NCBI GenBank assembly: GCA_037074705.1
Contig: CM073590.1
Location: forward strand, 160,206,746-160,270,745
Source of the DNA: Zhengitettix transpicula
Lineage: Eukaryota > Arthropoda > Insecta > Orthoptera > Tetrigidae
DNA: 64,000 bases
Direction of reading: 5' to 3'
The position numbers were made by a program, and so were the translations under genes. The notes beneath the pieces are model-generated. The model saw only the letters and a list, made by a program, of their open reading frames with translations. It was not told the DNA's origin and made no database searches. Below are positions 47,178 through 60,560 of this stretch, one piece after another; positions within the stretch are counted from its first letter, which is position 1; each line of letters begins with the position of its first letter.

Positions 47178-48023
47178 TGTAATGATTAACTATAAAACAA
47201 TTTATTTAAAACAATGCCTCACGTTGAGGTTCCAATTTTTGTAGTAATTACTTTTAAATGATCAGCAAATTCAAATTTAATGATTGTATTTTAATTAAAA
47301 ATCAATATTTTTGAGCATACAAATAGACTAATTTCTTAAACAAATTATTGAAGTTATATTACATATTAAAACTTGACAATATACCACGGCTAGATCTCAG
47401 GGCCGACTACAGGGCCTTAAATAAAGAATATTTATGTTAAACAATTAAATTTACAAAGTTATTAAAGCTCGTACACACACGGTTATTATTAACACTTTAA
47501 AGACAGGCCATTAAACACAGAATTTAGTAGGCAACACTTTCTGCTTGCTAAGTTTACTTACAACACTTGCTTCGCTGTTGTTCTCTCCATCAATATTATA
47601 CTCCCATTCTCAAAGTTTGGTTATTTGCTGGAAGCAATAAACTGGCTCCCAATAATTGAAGAAATGTCTAATTCCTGAATGTAGGCTATACTCCGAATAA
47701 CTGTCGGCGTAGTATAGTTGCAGTTATTTGTTCATAGACTAGAAACTGTAGATAGTTCCGAATATTATTTCTGTTAGACTATATACAGCCTTGCCTCTCA
47801 AATACACACTTTCTGAATTTCTGTACTTTCTCTACCGTCTCCTACGTCTGTCTTTCTTCGCTGCCTCCCAAAAACACACTGGAGCTCTGCGCGTCTCACA
47901 AAATGTACTTCGACACTCCCCAGCAAGCAGGCACTATCGCCCCAACTCGTGTGTTTACGCAGCCCACAATGCAAGTCCAAATTTTTGTTTATTAATTAAT
48001 TATATTTCCTTTTAATTACTACA
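47178..48023 (-). mobile_element. Solo LTR 4 (minus)
   Basis: On the minus strand it begins TGTAGTAATTAAAAGG and ends TAGTTAATCATTACA, flanked by ATAT on one side and ACAT read on the plus strand on the other. It keeps the splice-donor-like GTAAGT (plus strand ACTTAC at 47556-47561) and CCCTGAGATC (about 47393). At 846 bp it is the shortest and most diverged copy apart from 12945. The small ORFs at 47791-48015 lie in it and are not genes. Confidence 0.55.
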
Positions 48024-49872
48024 ATATATATTTACGGTGTATTGCTTAATTACAATATCTGTTACAATTTAAAAATAGTCTTCATCATCGTGGTATGGGC
48101 TTTCAATTGAACGTGCTAAACAAAGAACATAAATATGATTTTTCATTACAGAATGGATGATGACTTCTTCCTAGGAGTTTATAGAACTTTTTTATTTCTT
48201 CTTATATCTGAAAATTTTTAATTAAAATATAATTCCCTGAAACACGCACATATACCAATTTTGTTTTAATAAAGAGAATTAAGTAAGTAAAATTTCCTCT
48301 GGATTCATGTAGATAAGTTACAGATCCGTCAACACTTTCTAATCAGCACTATTAGAAAGTCCCCTCTACATGTGAATTGTTTAAGATCAATAATTAAGTT
48401 GTAAGTAGGTAGGAAAAATCGTACACTTAAAAGTGTAAAATAACGTTTTCTCACAGTGACTTCAGAATTTACTGCGCCGACTATTTTCTGCTCCTTTACG
48501 ACATGTGAAGCTAACAAGTGTGTGATTTGATTTATTCATTTGTGCAAACTCCGTGCTTTCCCGTGGGCGTTGCTCAAGAGCCGGATCCTCCTTAAAGAGC
48601 CGTACCATCGGAGCGTGAAATCCGAATGCAGCTGTGGTGACGACGACAACCGTGGGTAAATCCGGTCCAGATCTCTGCATCACATGTATTAATAGAAAGG
48701 GCGGTCTCACTGCGACACATCTGGATATTCACTCAGGTGGGTAAAAACTTAAAATATTGTAAAATACACACTAACAAATACTCTTCCCGAGTTGTACAGG
48801 ATTTTGATACGATAACGTGAAGTTCAATCCAAAATTCTTAGTAACTGACGTCAATTTATGAAAGGGGAAAAACACAACAATGTTTATAGTCCTCTTATCT
48901 GGTACTAATATAACTAATGATCCTACGTTTCTTCCCAAATTACCTCGTAGTTTACGGTAAAATGAATAAGAATTCAAGTCCGACAGCACTGTGAAGACTG
49001 AACAAAAATCGTGCGTGGCTTTCCAGTTCACATGCATATTTTTCTCATTCTAATTGCCAAATTACGTACCGTCTCAGATTTTTAGTCATTCCCGGTCAAT
49101 TATCATAACAATTTCATCTACTTTACAAATATAATATCTTTTGAAATCTCAGGTTCTTTATGAAGCAAGTAGGGCACTCGGCCGTAATTCACAGAGAATA
49201 ATTTTTTGGGAGGATTTTTCTTTATTGATTTGAAGAATAAAAATATAAAGTTAAAGTGACAAAGAAAACACTACAAATATGTCGGGATGAAAATAAATTC
49301 AAAGAAACTTAATTTCGAACAATAAACAACACTGTTCGTCTTCGCGGAGTCAAGGAGTAATTCGTATTAGACACGCAAACGTTCTTCACATAATTTCTCT
49401 TTCTACCACTGGTATTTCAAATATTTCTTCTCCAAATCAGGCGTTGGAACAGCTGCATGAACTAAATCCACTGTCATTTGATTTTAAATACAAAAAACTT
49501 GTATTATCAAATGTAGACTTCAACCAAACTTTCACACAGTTTCCAAATGGACTGAATTATCCTATATTCATTTACCTTCGACAAATTTTCAAGTAAAAGC
49601 AGTTGAAGTCATATTTTTACAGTAACTAAAAATCAGAAAATCTCGATATCAAAAATTCAATGATTTTTGCATACACAGTATCCTTGGAAACCGGGAAACG
49701 GAAAATACAACATAAATTATACGCTGTCGTTTAACCGAAAACCAGATATCTTGAAGACGAACACAGTCCTTTTACAAACCTTTTACATGATTATTTATAT
49801 ATAATATTTATTTATATATAATATATAATGTATTTAGCGACTGAAGACTTGTATCGCATTCACGGAAAACGA
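48024..49872. other. No gene seen
   Basis: ORFs of 62-88 codons on the minus strand (48329-49037) have no known domain. The part 48540-48710 is G+C-richer. No splice model could be built. Confidence 0.45.
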
Positions 49873-49892
49873 TAATATATATATATATATAT

Positions 49893-50852
49893 TATAGTAA
49901 TTGGTAATTAAGGCATTGTTCTAATTGAGAAGTTGAATTGTAGAGGACTCATTATTGGTGGATATAGCGGACGCCGCAACAAACCGGCAAGGCAAAGAAA
50001 GTATTGTTGATCGATCAAGAAGGTTCTACGCGCTCAAAATTGGCGAGACGAACGAACAGTCAGGCAATGAACGGCGAGGTGTAAAGACCACAAAATTCTA
50101 ATACACGAAAAGTTGAACAATTTAGTCAGTCAGCAGCGAGAATGAAAAAGGTCTAATTTAAAGAACGAGAAAGTGTTCCAGTAACCAGTACGCTGTTATA
50201 TCAAAAATGCAGAAATTGAACTAGTCTTCAGTCAACAGACAAAACCAATGAGGTGCATTTTCAACAAAAATCCACCAGACCTACAAATCCAGGTTGCAGT
50301 AAATCATCGAGAATCGACAAAGTTATTTTAAACCAACTAACAAACTACGCTAATTAGAGTCTGTGAACATTTAGAGTCTGTGAGTACTTAGAATCAGTGA
50401 TATCCCCAAAATTGTGCACGAAAAGTTAAAATGAGACCTGGGCTGCCGTAAGTAGAAAGAAAACTTTAAAATCATTGTAAACCACGTTTAAAAGATAAAA
50501 GTCAGATCGTTCTTTAAAATGAGATCTTTAATTATTCAGATCATTCTTTATTTCTTGATAAAAATTGAAATTGTTAAAATTCAATCTTTAGTATTATTTC
50601 TTCAGCAACAAATTTCGTCTATGTTCAGACGCATTGATTCCCATATAAAGTAAATGTAATTGTTGGGGTTTTTGTTTATATAAATTCTGCCATTATCAAA
50701 CCCAGTTCAAGACCCTGAGATCCCAAATATGTTGTAATTTGAATACTTGTTTTAAAATTGTTAATAAATCTTGTTTAATAGTTTTCACGTAATAGGTCTT
50801 TTCATTTAAAAACGCCACATAATTCATATCCAGAATTATTAAAGAAATTACA
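49893..50852 (+). mobile_element. Solo LTR 3
   Basis: Begins TATAGTAATTGGTAATTAAGG (first dinucleotide TA for TG) and ends AAAGAAATTACA, with ATAT on both sides. Shared boxes: GTAAGTAG at 50458-50465, AAAGTCAGATCGTTC and ATCAAACCCAGTTCAAGACC, then AACGCCACATAATTC. A local triplication TTAGAGTCTGTGA/TTAGAATCAGTGA lies at 50355-50401. No internal retrotransposon sequence is present. Confidence 0.65.
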
Positions 50853-53800
50853 ATATATATATATAAACTACACTCACTGAATACCAAAAAAATTAACTAC
50901 TCTACATTTTGTAAAAAAAATATATACTCTTCACGCGAAAAATTAGATCGATCAAACTGCCGCAAAATGAAATAGTTACAAAGTAGCTTCAGTAATTTGT
51001 AAAAGGCAAAAATCAATAAGGGAAAGCTGTAAGCCTTGTTTTTATATAAAATTCAGTAGCTTACTCATTTAGATCGTAAAATAACATTACTCGTCAAACA
51101 TGATTAAGGACAGCGGCATCCTTCTGTAACAGCTAATCATTTACGGGTTCGAGTTGGAGGTAATCGGTGTCGGCAGGGTTGCATGCAGAAGGATCCCCAC
51201 TTTTATACATCAGTATAATTATTATTTTTGGTGTTATCATTCATCATTTTTAAAAAAGAAAAGAAGCAGTAAATTAAACGTAAAAATATTTATATTTGGT
51301 TCAGCGTACTGGAATTTTTAAATATAAGAAATATAATTGCGCTCTGTTACAATTAAAATTTCTGTAGTTCAATGTATTGTGTGTTCTTTGTGGTCTTAAT
51401 TTCCAGAGCCAAAATATAATGCTGATGACTTAAAAATTTAGCCTTACAAAGTTAAATTTAGTGGAATATAACACATTCGCATCTACTTCGAACGAAGAAT
51501 AAGGGACTGCTTTACGAGAAATTGTTTGGAGAAAGGTACTCCATCGTTACATCCAAAGAAGTCCAGCTTCTTTTTATTTGTTTAGAGCTTTTTTATACAA
51601 ATCATTGTGAAATATTAGGAAATCTTATCCTATTTGGGACGCGTCTTGTTACATCGTTCTGTTGAAACTTACTCAGTAGAAAGTTAAACGCATTCGTCAG
51701 AGCCTTTCGCAGAGTTCCTTGCAGGAGGAATGTGGAAACACGCACGCCGACATTGACCTCGATATTCAATTCAGGGATGCGTTGGACTCACAGCAGCTGC
51801 CCTTCAGCTGACTTAGGGGACTACCAGGTATACACGCCATTAAACATGACTCATGATATTGCCTCAAACAATGAAATATCATCATCTAATAACAGAATGA
51901 GTCGATAAGAAGATTCAAATGACGATCAATAATTTCAATGGTTTTCCACCCTTCTGAATGAATAACTTTCATCTGGCAAATCCTACATGGTATGGAATGC
52001 GAGTAGCATTTATTACTCTGTACTTGCATCGTTCATAATGAGTTATTTACCTAAGAGCTGTTGGTTCCGACTCTAATGTATCACCGAAGATAATATTGAA
52101 ACCGACAAATGATCATGATTAAATTTGTAATGGTCAGTAAATATTCTATTTGTAAAGGTCGAGTCATTAAAAACTAAAAAAAAAGTTTTGTTCGACAGTA
52201 GTGAATTTAATTACACTGTGGTGATACTATATTTATAATTATTAATAACTTTGATTTAGTGTAAATATTTCCTTCACAAATGCCACTCCTGTGGATGACT
52301 GTGTTTGCTCAGCTTTGCGCGGCGTTCTCCAGTGGTCTCACGTTGTAATTCTCATCTCAACCAATGTCGGAAGTCCACAGTCTAACCAGAAAGTATATCT
52401 AATTACCCTATTTCAATACATATCTAGGTACGGCGGATCCAATATTACAAATCCTCTCCTGCTCTCAAAAATTTACAACCGCTTCATAAGGCATATATGT
52501 ACGCGGTTCCTCCAAAATTAGCAACCACTAGCTTACGGTTCAAAAATATTGTTGTATTATCCCACCCGAAGAGAATGTCCCAATTAGGCTCGTCTGTCAG
52601 AGACAGGCGTAACGTCTTCTCCACGCAATGCATTGTACAATAGTTTGGACACTTTTGTAAAACAATCAGAGCTTAGTTTAACATCTATCTGTGACAATTT
52701 TTCAGTGTTTCTCCCCATTAATACTAGATGCTGGGCGGACGAAAACGTTATCACTAGTCAAGTAATAAATAAATAATAATTAACTGTTTATAGGACGGAC
52801 ACATCCATCACAAAGTTATTTTCTGGATATATAATAAGTAAAATTGTAGCTAGTGTTCAATTCTATATGCTAAAATAAACGATAAGTTCGGAAATAAATG
52901 TGAATTTTAACGTGACCAGTTTTTTCACGATTATACACGGCTGTGATTATTTAAGGTCCTGCAAAAGAGGACCTATAGTTTTTTTAAAAAAAATTATTGT
53001 ATATAGTCGCGTTAACATAAAAGTCATAGGCGACTTTCCATACCTACTACATGAAATTTTTACAATTAATTCATATTATCTATACATTTTATTCTTAGTC
53101 TCAGTTTCATTGTCTATTTAGATTAGGTTTCTATTTAGATTAGATTTCTTGAATTCCGGTTTCCTAAACTTTACCAGTTTATTTAGTGTCGCTGCTGGGG
53201 TACATATCTCCCTTCTCGTGTATTTCTGAATTGTGGCTCTTTTAGTCCTGTAGTGCTTTGGGCAGTCGTAGAGGATGTAGTGTTATTAATAAATATTTTA
53301 ATATTTCACCTAAAATAATCAGACTCCGTGTTTCACATATTATCTGAGCAATTCCTTACATCCAGATGTACAATGAAGGTATACTACTTCTTAGCCCTAT
53401 GATCGCTAAAAATTCAAATTTTCATACAAATAGTAGAGTTGGGCACAGCTTGAGATGTGGATAATGAATAAATGTAATAGAATTGAAGACTTCTGTTCGG
53501 ATTGTAATTATTCCAAAAGTTGAACAAAATGAACGCAATATTCTGATTTAAAAATCGTCTTCAGGTTTCAGGTATAGAAGCCGTTTAGTGAACTTTGACC
53601 AAATATGTTTCCCATAATTCTTGCTACCTTCATCAGTTTACACGTTAAACGAACTTCAAAGTTAAATAATTTAATAAAGACAATTTGGTCGTATTTTACT
53701 GGAATAATACTACGCGTGGAACATAATGGACACTTACAGACTTACAGGACATCCTTGGACAGGAAGTCGGTCGCTGTGGCGTTTTAAACTATCCTAGGCT

Positions 53801-54689
53801 ATGGTTTCGAGGATAACCGTGTAGATCGCAAAATAAAGTCCTCAAATGCTCTAGGAAATCAACCAAAATTTTCCATAAACTTGTGTTATTCTTAGTTCAC
53901 ATTCCTCTTAGCCTTAAAATTAGTTTCATGAAGTTCGTATGTAAACTGTACCTTTACACAGCGTGAAAAGGTTACAAGTTCGTATTTAAAATTAAGCATT
54001 AAGAGTTCAGAGACCATCAAGGGACTGGGACCTTCTCTTTAATGAACTAAAAATGTTTTAAAAAAACGTAGTAATCAATATTGTGTCGATACCGTAAGGT
54101 ATAAATAAATTCTACTCTTAGCCCTCCCTGATATTCAAATATCCAGTCAACTTTCTGACGTATTCTAAATTTTCTTTATATTCAATGCATGGATATCAAT
54201 ATCACATATTAAGAAAATTTTACGCTCATAACAATTATTGTCACTTACTGCGGGTTATATCCACATTTCATAGTCCTCATTCATCTTGATTCTTCCACAG
54301 GACCGTAGCGCCTCACGACATCTTTAAACGTACTTATGAGTAAATATTTTCTTCTATGCATTCCTTACTGTCATATCTATAGCTTGGGCGTAGGTATGAT
54401 TGTACCTATAAAAGAAAACATTTTGTAATAAATTTTATGTGATTTTTATCAAAATATTAATTCTTAAGATATACATATGAGAAGTAACAGTTCATAGTTG
54501 GAAAATAAAAATAAAAATTTCACCGAGTTGACGAACTAATTTTAACCCATTAGAGGAGACTGTTAGATTGTTTTAAAAATTAAAAATTTACGTCTGATTA
54601 AAAATTAGTAATAAGAAAGAAAGCAAATCTTTCGTATTATTATTTTTTAAAAATTGTAAAATCCAAACCGTTGTTAGTTTAAAAATTAA
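50853..54689. other. No gene seen
   Basis: A+T-rich with ORFs under 80 codons. A G+C-richer patch at 51700-51840 (CACGCACGCCGACATTGACC, CAGCAGCTGCCCTTCAGC) has no recognisable frame. A 14-bp direct duplication, TCTATTTAGATTAG, occurs near 53112. Confidence 0.5.
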
Positions 54690-54860
54690 TTAAAGTATCA
54701 GGATGGGAAAATCTCGACCGTTACCAGGAATTTAACCCGGGACCTCCGCTTACCGCGCGAAAGCTCTATAAAATGAACTACCCATGTCGACTCCAGATCC
54801 TGAGAGAAATTCCTCCATCCATTAGACCTGGTGCAGGCTCACCTACAGTTTTTTACTAAA
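54690..54860 (-). mobile_element. tRNA-like element (family 2), diverged
   Basis: Same order as 34486-34658: plus-strand GGATGGGAAAATCTCGACCG, a degraded box B (AATTTAACCCGGGA), a degraded box A (AGCTCTATAAAATGAACTACC), then GTCGACTCC and ATTCCTCCATCCATTAGA. The left inverted end is clear; the right one is not found. Confidence 0.65.
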
Positions 54861-57409
54861 CTTTTGGGTCTATGAAGAACGAATTTTATACGTAAATTAA
54901 TTAAATGATTTTAGGAGCATTCGAAAATCAGCTTTATCGTGTTCATCTGAGGATATGGTAGACGAATTAGATCACAAAAACGTAATAACGCTAGTATTCT
55001 ATCGGAAGTAGAGGAAGACGAAACAAAATTCAAAAAAAGGATACACAAGTGGTTTCAACTCATAATGCCCGTTCTACAACACCTCCCTTCCCGCAAAAGG
55101 ATTAAAAGGAAATCTTCAGGTTGCTGTACAAGAAAATTAATGAAAGGTGGACAGAAAATAGTGAACTTAATAAAGTATTTCCAAATTAATGGTCATCCAC
55201 GTGCTCGATTACTTCGAAACTAAAATATTACAACATTATAAATTAGGGAATTGTGCAAAAATCATTTAAAACATTCGTCACTGGTCAAAACATCTCAATA
55301 ATTTAGTAATATACACAGCGTTCAGAGATAAAGACACCTGATTTAAATAGTGGTCTATATCCTAGGTTTTCGTATGGAGCTCTAGAGTACATACCGGCGT
55401 ACAAAATTTTAAATGAAGAATAGCAATATGAAGATGTCGCGGATTACGAAAAATAATACATGTCGCCGTCTATTTGATTTGTAAGACACTTTTCCCCCAC
55501 TTAAGCTCGTTAATGAAAGGTCAGTAAATGATCTTTCCTGTCACTAAAATGCCATAAATCCTTCACTAACTGTTGAGCAAGCAGAAGGCCTATGGCTCAT
55601 TTCCGTGCTGGCTAACAAATCGTCCCGCGTCATGGGTGATAAATGGCACGTAGTTTCTCGGGTTACGCGTCTTTACATGGTGAGCTTCGCGAACAAGATA
55701 AATATCCACGGCGAATTAACAGATCAGTAACTAAGGCAATTCATCCCATCCTTCGCTTCAAGAAATTTACACACAAACGGAGAGAAATTGTGACCCTAAA
55801 ATCAGGTATTCGGCACCGGCACATAGTTACTCAACATTTTTTGAACAATGTAATTGCAGACATTAGTAAATTATTTCGTTTCAACTTTAACAAGATTTTT
55901 CTAGCCCTCAAATTTGTTCCTTTATTTAGTTAAACGAATAATTGTTGATTTAGAGCAGTCCATTGATGGCTATTTTCAACGAAAACATACCAGAAAAAAC
56001 ATCAGACCACCGTAAAAATTAATTATGTCTCCACAAGAATATTTGCTGCTATCTTATGAGAAGAGTATTACCATGGCACAACAAAAAATAACACTGAATT
56101 AATCATACCAAATTATCTAACCTATAAATGTAAATGCTAAATATCAGTAACTCACTGTCTCATTACAATAATTACAATACATGAAATATTTCACCTCAGA
56201 GGTTTTCCGAATTTCTGCATGGGAGTCAGGATGTTAATACTCACAATGAGATTAATGTGGAATCCAGCACTCTGGGACGTTTATAATCTGCTTGGTGACG
56301 GTCCAGATGGGATCGAAACCCAACTTTTTTCAGATAGAACTCTCAAGAATCATCAATAAGTCTGTGTGGAAATAAGATGAAAGGTAATGTAACTCTAGGA
56401 TCTATATTTAAGGAAATGGTGAGGGTGAAACAGGTTTTTCAGCCAATGGAGCTTCACCCAACTTTTTGTCTCTCTTGGAGAAAAACTAATAACCGTTTTT
56501 GTGAATTATAATGGTTATGATAAAAAAAAATACTGTTTAATTTCAAATATCTGTATATAAAATAACTTCTGTTTTACACTTTGTATAGAATTTGTTCCTT
56601 TTCTTATCTAATATACTATTGGTATAAATAAATACTCGGGCTACTTCCGGTTGTGTTATTACTATATTATATATGTTAATCGCTGAAATTATGATTACCG
56701 AAAATATCAAAATTAAATAAACGAAATTTATGGACGACGAGTCCTACTTTATGTATCATTTGTGCACATTGTGTGACAACTGAAAGAAGTTAGTAATTGT
56801 AATTTGAGGCAGCAGAAATTCGTAGATCAATGTCACTGAAATTTTATTTACCGACTAGAATATATATATTCTTCAATCTTCTGCTACTCTATTGAATCCC
56901 ATCTGCCCTGCAGTATGATTTCGTGGATACGAGCCAAGGTTTAAGTGCTTTTCGGTGGCCCACTAAACACAGTGACGGATGGATTCTGCAAGGCGCCATC
57001 CTCGGGGGAATGCAGATTAGCTTTCCGTCTGCGCATCGCAATTGCACAATGTTCAACTCTCGGCAAAGAGACGCACAGTGTGCAAGACTTTCTCCCTGTC
57101 CACAAGACACTTGCCCTTAGCTGTTCTTTTCGAGACGTACGTTTGGAAGGAGTTATATGAGCTCCTGGTGGCCTTGAAGCATTCTTTCGCGAGACGTGAA
57201 GGCCATGCTGTTACCATGTCAACTCAGCACTCTCAGATTTTCAAATGTTACCTTTATACTAATGGATGTCAATCTGCATCAAATGCAAAACTGTTAGAAT
57301 TTTGTTCAACCTCTAGTACAGAGTAAACTAGTAGGACATATAGTGAGATTCACAGGAGATACTGCCTTATCACGAAGAATAATTATTTCTAAGAGTGAAA
57401 TTAAAATCA
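54861..57409. other. No confirmed gene; ORF-dense patch 56890-57330
   Basis: A 96-codon plus ORF (55643-55933) and several overlapping 65-94-codon ORFs on both strands at 56889-57326 lie in more balanced composition than their surroundings. None shows a domain I recognise, and the two strands are equally open, as expected of G+C-richer DNA rather than of a gene. Confidence 0.35.
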
Positions 57410-57482
57410 GTTTATAAAATAAATACTACACGTTTCTGCAACCTTTGTTGCTTTCTTCAGGTGATGATAGTATCGTGCGATT
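57410..57482 (-). repeat. Penelope-like element 3' tail, family A, inverted
   Basis: On the minus strand: CTGAAGA (plus 57453-57459), perfect stem GCAAC/GTTGC, GAAACG, TGTAGTATTTATTTTAT. Same family as 24290-24445. Confidence 0.65.
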
Positions 57483-57699
57483 AAAATTAGAAGGCACTTG
57501 AAGCTTCCGCGTTGTGAGAAGCACTGTTGCCATGTAGGGAAGCACACTACACATTGTCGAAAAAAATACAAAACACTGCAGGTGTTCGTCAACGCTGCTT
57601 GTCCCACCGTACAATTTACGCATTCTGATTGGTGGATTCAAGGTCACGGCAATCTAGGGAAACAGCTTCCAAGTTCCTTCTTATTTTAATCGACCCAGA

Positions 57700-57840
57700 C
57701 TCTACTCATATCAATACCACACCTAAAGAAAGCAGAAAAGTTTGCGAAATGGTTGTGTAGTATTTATTTTAACATCTAATTTTGTCTGTTTATTGCCTTA
57801 TTCATAATCTATTTGTTAAAACAGAATTTTTTATATTATT
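57700..57840 (+). repeat. Penelope-like element 3' tail, family A
   Basis: CTAAAGA, GCA...TGC stem, GAAATG, then GTTGTGTAGTATTTATTTTA and TTTTGTCTGTTTATTGCC. It faces away from the inverted tail at 57410-57482 across about 220 bp. Confidence 0.65.
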
Positions 57841-58084
57841 TCTAAGACTGCTTCGACGATGATTTAGTATAATATTGTTAGAGTTCTTCACGAAAATACC
57901 AACTCAATATTAACATTGGAAGCAGTGGGTGGGTTTTTTCCTATTGGGAAGCGAGGTTACCAAAGATGTGTGAAAGATAGAATACATGCAAGATGTTTAC
58001 AGAGATTTATGAGCAAAGCACTGTATGGCAATAGGTTGCAACGTGGTAATTGGAAAGTAAAGCAAACGATCCAAGAAAAAAGCA

Positions 58085-58340
58085 TTTGAAATATATTAAT
58101 ATATATGTAACGCCTGATGCTAATTTTTAAGAACTTGATTTGAGACTATAAGTATTGAAATTGTTAAGTAGGAGTATCTCAAACACAGAGTGTAAATAAA
58201 TTGAGGTTAGAGAGCAACTATGTGATGGAAAGGTATAAAAAAAATTATAGGACACGTCAAAGATTCTATAGTAAAAATTCATAAATGTTGTTAAGGCCAT
58301 AGAATGTTCATGGAAATAAGGTTTATATATGAGAGAATTA
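58085..58340 (-). repeat. Penelope-type end, third copy of the 26.3-kb family
   Basis: AGTATCTCAAACAC, ATTGAGGTTAGAGAGCAA, GGACACGTCAAAGATTCTAT and AGTAAAAATTCATAAATGTT match 26415-26520 with substitutions and small gaps. Confidence 0.5.
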
Positions 58341-58859
58341 TTTTTTTAAATTGTAATTATAATTTAAAATCGTCCCAAGTTTGTAATTCCGAGTTCTAAA
58401 ACTTGCTTTGTGTCCATCAAAGTAATCGAAGATCTTTGTCTGGCCGATACAACACAATACAGAATTTTTACAATTAATTACATTAACAATAATATGTTAC
58501 TCAAGTGTGTTGATCGATTCTTTCTGGTCCATTCTAAATTTGTATAAAGGATGATTCGATGCAGAATTGATAGATATTTCATATTTTTAAACAAAATGAT
58601 AAAACTAAGAAAAACTAGTATAGGATTGTTAGATCTTGTTCTTTTGCGGAACTGTATTGAGATTATTGCTACATTTTATGTAAGTCCAAACATCGAATAT
58701 GAAAAACCGAGGATAATGTAAATTAAAGGAACGAAGAAAAGTGAGGAATGAGAAACGGTCTCGAATAAGCCTTCCAGAGCTCAAAATCCAAGAACGCAAC
58801 TTTAATTTGAAAGATAAGAAAAAAATAGTGATATTATAAAAATAAAATTATAATAATGT
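58341..58859. other. No gene seen
   Basis: A+T-rich; no ORF or family recognised. Confidence 0.6.
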
Positions 58860-59040
58860 TATGACAGTCAAGTCAACAGAACCTTGCTTCTAAATTTTTG
58901 CATGATTTATATACAAAATTATTAACTCTGAAGCGGTACTAAAGAGGACGAAACGTTGTATATTTAATTTTTTGGTAAGAAACATAATTCTCTGGCTCAA
59001 TGCCGTATATTTATTTATTTATTAATAAAATTTTCATAAG
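58860..59040 (+). repeat. Penelope-type 3' tail, family B
   Basis: AACCTTGCTTCTAAATTTTTG, CATGATTTATATACAAAATT, CTGAAGCGG...GGACGAAACGTTG and TTTATTTATTTATTAATA match 14530-14705 throughout. Confidence 0.6.
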
Positions 59041-60372
59041 CATATAATTGAAATAAACTTTAATTCAGAAAATTCAATTTTTACTCTGCATAATCTTATT
59101 TTTGTTAAAGATGAACCGTTTTAGGTAACCTGTTTTTCAATTTTCTTCATTTTCGCTTTCGTGTGACTCCACCCTCAAACCTTCAAGTATGCCACCCACT
59201 CATCCACACATAAAGTGGGTTCAGTGTGCCTGGTCTCCAACACATGTCTTTAGTTTATCTACTAATAATTAAGTTTTCCACGTAAGTCTGCGAAACGAAC
59301 GTGTTTTTTTATCTTAATGAATACTAAGAAAATAGAAACACTTCGTTTTGGAAATAGATTCGATTTAACCCACTAATACTTTTCTTATGTGAACTCGATT
59401 AGGAAATTGACAGAAATGAATTGATCTCATATTTCACCTCAGACACGCACTGGTGACTTTCGACGCCTCGTAATATGTTCTCGGAAGGTATCGATTTGTC
59501 AAACGCCTCTAGCCTAGTCACCGTAATTTATGCTTCCTTTTCAGGTACTACTAATCTTTGTATTGAATTAGACCTAAATTCATATATTTCTCAAATAAGT
59601 GTCAAATTAATTTATGGATATTCTCTGAGAGAGCCATGGAGCCAAGAAAAAAACAACTGAACGAATTGTTAATACGTCCGATGATTTTTTTTCTTTTTTA
59701 TTAATTCTTCTCAAAGTAAATCTAATAACTATGATATAAGGATATTTGTCTGATTGTATTGAATGTTTTTTTTTCAAAAGTATTTTATGCTCCACTTGCA
59801 TTAGACATTATGCTATATTGTGGATTTTTGAATTTACCTCTCACTATATTATTTATTATTTTTATTATTTTCGTGTAAGGAATATTTACGATAATAATAC
59901 AACTTCCTTAAAACATAATTTACTAATGTCTCTGTTTCGAGCATTTTTCTGTTCTCTTATTATTTCAGACTCACGGTATTTTTGATTATCATGTTTTGGG
60001 AACATAGCAATCAGTGTTATAAACATACACTTTGAGAAATATATCCATAATTAACATATTATTCCGTTATAAAACGCTGCTTGTATTAAAACGCCTAGTT
60101 TTATGTGTTGATCACTTACTAATATTCGAAAACTATATAAAGTAGTTTATTTACTCCTTCACGATTACATATTTTTATACGATCTAAGCGAACTGCATTG
60201 AAATATTCAAGAGCTAATACGTGACGTACATAAAAATGTATTATTCATCCTCTTCAAGTGATGTATTTGAAAACAGAGAATCGGCAGCCTAGGAATTCAA
60301 TTAGAAAGGTATATGTTTACATATTCGGTTTTATAGTGTAAGATGAGGTCACCAAACGCGACTGAATTTCGT
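59041..60372. other. No gene seen
   Basis: A+T-rich with ORFs of 61-79 codons, none recognisable. Confidence 0.55.
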
Positions 60373-60560
60373 TATAGTCGGCGCCACGAAAATGTAATAT
60401 CGAGGTCAACTGGCTAACATCCTCGCACCACACCCCGTGTCAGTTTGTGCACTTCCTCAGTACCAGTTATCTTACTGAGCTGCATATTGGACAAAATATT
60501 CGACAATTTAGCCGGAAGTGTCCATAATCTTTATATGACATTTTCGTGGCGCCGACTATA
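60373..60560. mobile_element. 188-bp MITE with 23-bp perfect inverted ends
   Basis: TATAGTCGGCGCCACGAAAA (60373 on) and its exact complement, ending CGTGGCGCCGACTATA at 60560, bracket 142 bp with no ORF. The inverted repeat is 23 bp perfect and extends imperfectly by a few bases. The terminal TATA is palindromic, so a TA target duplication is possible but cannot be separated from the repeat. Confidence 0.85.

Noticed and set aside
56305..56325. Box B-like GGGTTTCGATCCC on the minus strand
   Set aside because: One base too long between the conserved parts and no box A at the right distance.
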